Below, one piece after another: positions 60,473 to 64,000 of a stretch of 64,000 nucleotides of DNA (the first letter of the stretch is position 1; every line of letters begins with the position of its first letter). Made by a program: the position numbers and the translations under genes. The stretch comes from UBA10438 sp044238605 (lineage in GTDB: Bacteria; Bacteroidota; Ignavibacteria; Kapaibacteriales; Kapaibacteriaceae), in NCBI GenBank assembly GCA_044238605.1, contig JBIICY010000002.1, forward strand, positions 345,794 through 409,793, written 5' to 3'. The notes under the pieces are model-generated. The model saw only the letters and a program-made list of their open reading frames with translations. It was not told the origin of the DNA and made no database searches.

Positions 60473-60532
60473 GTATACCCTTTCGGGTACGAATATAGCA
60501 ACATTCTGTTAATTTATACCCGAATGGGTATA
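60473..60532. promoter_or_regulatory. Two palindromic operators of hipBST
   Basis: TACCC-TTTC-GGGTA (60476-60489) and TATACCC-GAAT-GGGTATA (60515-60532), 41 bases centre to centre, directly upstream of the hipB start. They resemble the TATCC(N8)GGATA layout of E. coli HipB operators. Confidence 0.65.
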
Positions 60533-60538
60533 CCGCTA

Positions 60539-61516
60539 CTACACAAACCCATAAACAGACGTGCGTTGTGCTCCTGGTGTGTGCATGGCGCATGCGTGCT
60601 CCAGAATATCCTGCGTGAGGCGGTGTGACGTAGGGTTTGCAGCAATAAGGCCCACCAGCGTATTGCGCACTACCAGCGTGATTGTTGCGGGCGTCATATC
60701 AAAGCGTGCAACAAGCTGGTCAACATCAATAGTCTCAACGCCAGGGAATGATGCAGGGAGTTTAAGCTTCCAGATAGCGCGCTGAGTTTCTGGCGCAGTT
60801 TTCGTGATGTGGACCTTGTAGTCAATGCGGCGGCTGAACGCCTCATCAAACACATCGGGCGTGTTTGTTGTAAGAATGAGGATACCTTCAAACTTCTCCA
60901 GCTCCTGAAGCAGGATATCAACAGATGCATTATCAGACCGCCTCACGGCTGAGTTCAGCGTGTCCTGTGATCTGCTTGCAAAGAGTGCCTCACACTCATC
61001 AATGAGTAGAATTGGAGCATGCGTCTGGTTGATGCTTAGCTCCCTGAATTCCTCAAACAGGCGACGCGTGTTTCGTTCAAAGACGCCAGCCCATGGTGAC
61101 TTGAGCGCATCAACACTGGTAACAAACAGTCTGCGCTGCAACGAAGCAGCAAGAGCATAGGCAGCAGCAGTTTTGCCTGTGCCGGGAGCACCACTAAGCA
61201 GGATCGCGAGCCGATCGTGCCGCACGGGTGTGTAATGGCTAGCAACGCCAGAGATACCATACTGACGCAGCACTGATGTTATGTTGTTTGCAGCAACAGA
61301 TACGATCTGATTGAACGTATCTGCCATTGCTGCGTCTGGAACGTAGACAAAATGTGGGTCTACTGTTTCCTCACGAAACAGGCTCGTGGCGCCTTCAATT
61401 TCATCAGGTACGTCGTGTGAGCTTCTGCGTGGATCATGCTTTGCTTTGACATTATTAATGACGTTGCGCACTTCGTCCTCATCATCATGTTCCTGCTGAA
61501 ACCTGTCATTCGTCAC
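60539..61516 (-). CDS. AAA+ ATPase next to a restriction-modification system
   Basis: 325 residues. One AAA module in the middle: Walker A AILLSGAPGTGKTAAAYALA near residue 111, Walker B ILLIDECEALF near residue 168, sensor-1 ILTTNTPDVFDEAFSRRIDY with arginine finger. The N-terminal 90 residues are charged and lack a known fold; the C-terminal region is the usual AAA lid. General FCB-type single AAA protein, with no protease or helicase domain. It is transcribed in line with the endonuclease upstream (46-base gap) and hipBST downstream (68-base gap). A role in the restriction system or in another defence mechanism is inferred from context only. Confidence 0.82.
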   Translation of the reverse strand: MTNDRFQQEHDDEDEVRNVINNVKAKHDPRRSSHDVPDEIEGATSLFREETVDPHFVYVPDAAMADTFNQIVSVAANNITSVLRQYGISGVASHYTPVRHDRLAILLSGAPGTGKTAAAYALAASLQRRLFVTSVDALKSPWAGVFERNTRRLFEEFRELSINQTHAPILLIDECEALFASRSQDTLNSAVRRSDNASVDILLQELEKFEGILILTTNTPDVFDEAFSRRIDYKVHITKTAPETQRAIWKLKLPASFPGVETIDVDQLVARFDMTPATITLVVRNTLVGLIAANPTSHRLTQDILEHACAMHTPGAQRTSVYGFV

Positions 61517-61562
61517 GGCCTGACGCTGGCGGGTAGACTATATCGTGTGGACAACTCCTCTG

Positions 61563-62348
61563 TCATGTTTGCCAACGTAATACAGACGGGTCTAGGAATT
61601 GCGCAAGAAAAGACTCAAATGAAACTGCATTCACATGTTTTTCGTAGTGTGAAGCCTTCAAACTCTTCGGCACTACTACGTAGATACGCTGCATGCTCAT
61701 TTCCCTGAGATCGTCATCTGTGATGCTATCGTCGAGAGTTGCGAGGAACATTGCACCTCCCTTTGCGCCCTCGGTTGTTATCTGGCGCCACCGCTCACGT
61801 AGTGTTGTCTTAGCGGTGAAAACAATACAATCCATTGCAGCCCTACGGTAATGTTCAACGCTGGGGAATACGAAATCGGGCTTGCCGTCGATACTAGGTT
61901 GCTCAGTGAAGTCATATCCTAATGAACGGAATACGGCAGCAAGGAGCTTTTCGAAGGTCGATCCTGCTCTGGCCTTCCTGCCTTGACTTACGGAAAGGAA
62001 GAATTCATCTAATGCTTTGGGATAGGCTCTAATGGCTTCTAACACACCATCAGAAACATCTTCGATTGCAAAATGTCTAAAACCATGAAACAAAGCACCA
62101 CCTAGTGATGCTCTCTCATGTTTAAAGTAGAGCGTTGACATGTCTTCGTATGCGCGAGTAATTATAGCACTTAAGTCAGCTCGCATTGAACCAGGGTATC
62201 TTACTTCAGCAGTCACGACGTCATGTAGCACTTGACTGGCAATTTCATCCACAGTAGGCATTAGTTTACCAAACTCGTTGGATAGTTTTTTCTTTAGGTC
62301 CCATTCTTCGTTGGTTATCCCCGGCTTTTCCTTTCTAGGCTTAGCCAT
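61563..62348 (-). CDS. EcoRII-C-like type II restriction endonuclease
   Basis: 261 residues. The PD-(D/E)xK core of the EcoRII C-terminal type is visible: GYDFTEQPSIDGKPDFVFPS near residue 155 (metal Asp) followed by CIVFTAKTTLRERWRQI (catalytic Lys and the RWRQ helix). Related sequences cleave CCWGG; whether this one does is unproven. It lacks the N-terminal autoinhibitory B3-like domain of EcoRII (about 180 residues), so it would act without a second effector site. The gene follows the Dcm-like methylase (194-base gap). Base composition is visibly more A+T rich than the chromosomal genes to the left. Confidence 0.85.
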   Translation of the reverse strand: MAKPRKEKPGITNEEWDLKKKLSNEFGKLMPTVDEIASQVLHDVVTAEVRYPGSMRADLSAIITRAYEDMSTLYFKHERASLGGALFHGFRHFAIEDVSDGVLEAIRAYPKALDEFFLSVSQGRKARAGSTFEKLLAAVFRSLGYDFTEQPSIDGKPDFVFPSVEHYRRAAMDCIVFTAKTTLRERWRQITTEGAKGGAMFLATLDDSITDDDLREMSMQRIYVVVPKSLKASHYEKHVNAVSFESFLAQFLDPSVLRWQT

Positions 62349-62503
62349 ACAGACTCCTTGTAATCACTTTTTCTAAACTCGTTAGTTTACAACTTTTATC
62401 TAGTATCTAGTGACTGCAGTACAATCAGTCAGCAGATGCCAAAATTTTACGATATGCACCTTGATTAGAGAGACTACTTCCGATTTCATATTCTGATTAG
62501 AAA

Positions 62504-62524
62504 CGGGGCCAAACAAGTGCCCCG
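62504..62524. terminator. Hairpin between the methylase and endonuclease genes
   Basis: Arms CGGGGC and GCCCCG with a 9-base loop. On the minus strand it is followed by TTTCT, a weak terminator-like tail. Confidence 0.4.
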
Positions 62525-62542
62525 CAACGCCAATGCAGGTCA

Positions 62543-63592
62543 TTAGATTCGATTTTGTTTTGCAGATTTTTTGCGACTCTTTACCCCACCGATGTTGCGA
62601 GTTGAAAGCAATGTCTTGATAGCACCACTTGCCACGAACTCAACTACTGCAGGGATGACAGCGTTTCCTGCCTGCCGGTATGCTTGAGTGTCTGATACTA
62701 CTATGCTACGACGACGCTCGGAGAATATTGAACCAAATCCCATCAGTAACAGCGCCTCCCTTGGGGTCAGTCTGCGAGGGTTGCCCTGCTTCTGGGCAAT
62801 CAATATCTCTGAACCATCTTTATGGTAGCGAGCACTTAGTGTTCGGGCAGTGTCTGTAGGTCCTACCAATCCAAATCCGAACCCATTTCCTCTTTCTTTG
62901 TGTTTGGCTGCGTAATGCTGCAGATAAGTCCACAAATGATCGCTAAGTGTGTACTTATGATCAACATCCTTTTCAAGTATACTCCCCAGAGAAGGTTTCA
63001 CACCTTCAGGATAGGCTGGGAATTCATAACGGGGATCATCTCCGAATACGGATCGCGCAAAACAGACTAAAAGTACACGCTCACGCTTTTGCGGTACCCA
63101 ATAGCTGCCGTCGATCACCTTGTCATATACAACGTAACCAAGCTCGTCAAGTGTACTGAGGATTGTTGCAAAGGTCTTACCCCTATCGTGCGATCTTAGA
63201 TTCTTGACATTTTCTAAGATTGCAATCGGTGGTCGCTTAGTTGCAAGAATTTCAGCAATATGAAAAAACAGTGTTCCCTGTGTGCGATCAAGAAAGCCGT
63301 GTTGACGACCTAACGAGTTCTTCTTCGATACACCAGCAATCGAAAATGGCTGGCAAGGAAATCCAGCTGCAAGAACATCATGATCAGGAATCGAGTTCGG
63401 ATCGATTTTCGTGATATCACCAAACGGCATATCACCATACCATGCTTCATAAGTCTTCTGTGAGTGCACATCCCATTCAGATGTAAAAACACAATCCCCT
63501 CCGAGCCCCTCTAATGCTAGTCGAAATCCACCGATTCCTGCAAACAAATCGATGAAAGTAAATGCACTGGATGATCGTGAGCATGTTTTCAT
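62543..63592 (-). CDS. dcm: DNA (cytosine-5-)-methyltransferase of the restriction system
   Basis: 349 residues from the ATG at 63592 (MKTCSRSS; the ATG at 63610 adds six residues). All C5-MTase motifs are in order: I FIDLFAGIGGFRLALEGL, IV AAGFPCQPFSIAGV with catalytic Cys, VI ILENVKNL, VIII VPQKRERVLLV, and IX-X AYRQAGNAVIPAVVEFV. The variable region (about 190-270) sets the sequence specificity. With the EcoRII-C-like endonuclease it forms a type II restriction-modification pair. It would protect the same site. Confidence 0.95.
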   Translation of the reverse strand: MKTCSRSSSAFTFIDLFAGIGGFRLALEGLGGDCVFTSEWDVHSQKTYEAWYGDMPFGDITKIDPNSIPDHDVLAAGFPCQPFSIAGVSKKNSLGRQHGFLDRTQGTLFFHIAEILATKRPPIAILENVKNLRSHDRGKTFATILSTLDELGYVVYDKVIDGSYWVPQKRERVLLVCFARSVFGDDPRYEFPAYPEGVKPSLGSILEKDVDHKYTLSDHLWTYLQHYAAKHKERGNGFGFGLVGPTDTARTLSARYHKDGSEILIAQKQGNPRRLTPREALLLMGFGSIFSERRRSIVVSDTQAYRQAGNAVIPAVVEFVASGAIKTLLSTRNIGGVKSRKKSAKQNRI

Positions 63593-63610
63593 TTTGCACA
63601 AAGTTAACAC

Positions 63611-63841
63611 ATATGAACTTGTAGTCTTTTACACATTGCATCAGAATAAGCAATCAGTTTGTTGCCTAAGCAGCTAGCAATTCTGAATTACTTCAAAGTC
63701 TTCTTGTGCAGACAAAAGCTCCTTAAGTGCATTTCATCGTATGTGACCTGATCTAATACTTGGTCACCTTGAACTCACCTATTGCCAACAAGGCAAATCT
63801 TTACTGTCAAAGTAACGCGCACACTTGATCTTCCCCCGGCT
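63611..63841. other. Gene-free A+T-rich spacer
   Basis: 231 bases between the methylase start and the transposase stop. It contains a TGTGACCTGATC stretch near 63742 that could be the insertion-sequence end, but no inverted partner is inside the window to confirm it. Nothing else recognised. Confidence 0.5.
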
Positions 63842-64000
63842 TCATTGACAGTGAGTACGATCATTAGTTAGCAAAGATAGACGTTCCTCGAATTCAATCG
63901 GTGTTAGGTTGCCGATCCCTGAATGTAGACGCTTACGATTGTAGAATAGGTGCACCCAACGATACACCGCTGTGCGTGCATGACGCAGATCATCAAAGAG
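63842..64000 (-). mobile_element. IS3-family transposase (orfB), C-terminal end, cut by the window edge
   Basis: 53 codons in frame to the last base; the remainder lies to the right. LFDDLRHARTAVYRWVHLFY followed by NRKRLHSGIGNLTPIEFEE is the standard C-terminal end of IS3-family OrfB DDE transposases (rve domain end). It marks the right border of the defence island. It may have brought or rearranged this segment. Confidence 0.92.

Noticed and set aside
61563..63592. CCWGG depletion as proof of the restriction specificity
   Set aside because: CCAGG and CCTGG occur repeatedly across the window, so no depletion is apparent; specificity stays unproven.

Overview
The window looks like a chromosomal segment of a bacterium from the Bacteroidota/Chlorobiota side of the FCB group, most like an Ignavibacteria or Kapabacteria-type lineage. 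The grounds are: secreted proteins ending in type-IX-secretion-like sorting domains, relics of a SusC/SusD pair, promoter-like TAnnTTTG -7 boxes in front of several genes, a fused Kgd-type 2-oxoglutarate enzyme together with methylmalonyl-CoA mutase, a Bacteroidota-type UvrA, and a two-component-propeller histidine kinase. The assignment is an inference from gene content; no rRNA or tRNA gene is present. The only RNA gene seen is tmRNA.

Layout. 1-4303: three overlapping genes for secreted, repeat-rich or Gly-rich surface proteins. 4304-12165 (minus strand): a tightly overlapping operon prmA - small membrane protein - mfd - tsaB - purB - cytochrome/FG-GAP protein. 12241-15862: KdsC-like phosphatase, YtxH-like and DUF948-like envelope proteins, an orphan PhnD-like binding protein and sucC. 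15914-22465: membrane protein, an in-frame SusC/SusD deletion scar, ferredoxin-NADP reductase, a lysyl-PG-synthase-like flippase family protein, uvrA, rpmB. 22559-33445: TPR proteins, CPBP protease, methylmalonyl-CoA mutase, Ppx/GppA, DUF4153 protein, a secreted SGNH-like protein. 33446-41112: kgd, pgeF and comEC separated by intergenic repeats, and a higBA module bracketed by two copies of the same repeat array. 41113-46278: recA, a recX reading frame that runs without a stop into an OmpA-family protein, and a GH57 enzyme. 46281-51780: small membrane protein, Xre-RES toxin-antitoxin, arsenic genes (acr3, arsC), tmRNA, ispH, cmk, with tandem heptamer repeats in most gaps. 51845-58848: sigma-factor cassette, phnCE, LuxR-type response regulator and its kinase. 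59016-64000: a defence-type island (hipBST, AAA ATPase, EcoRII-like endonuclease, Dcm-like methylase) ending in an IS3-family transposase.

How the genes work together. kgd, sucC and methylmalonyl-CoA mutase belong to succinyl-CoA metabolism. mfd, uvrA, recA, recX and comEC cover repair, recombination and DNA import. Three toxin-antitoxin modules (higBA, Xre-RES, hipBST) and one restriction-modification system occupy accessory spots marked by repeats or a transposase.

Most notable signals. (1) The octamer AAGGGGCT is repeated at least 35 times, almost entirely inside genes, on both strands and in several reading frames, about 17 times the chance expectation. It behaves like an uptake-type or other genome-wide signature. 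(2) A continuous RecX-OmpA reading frame with a signal peptide in its middle. (3) A SusC head fused in frame to a SusD tail. (4) Families of intergenic repeats that repeatedly contain or abut the stop codons of neighbouring genes.
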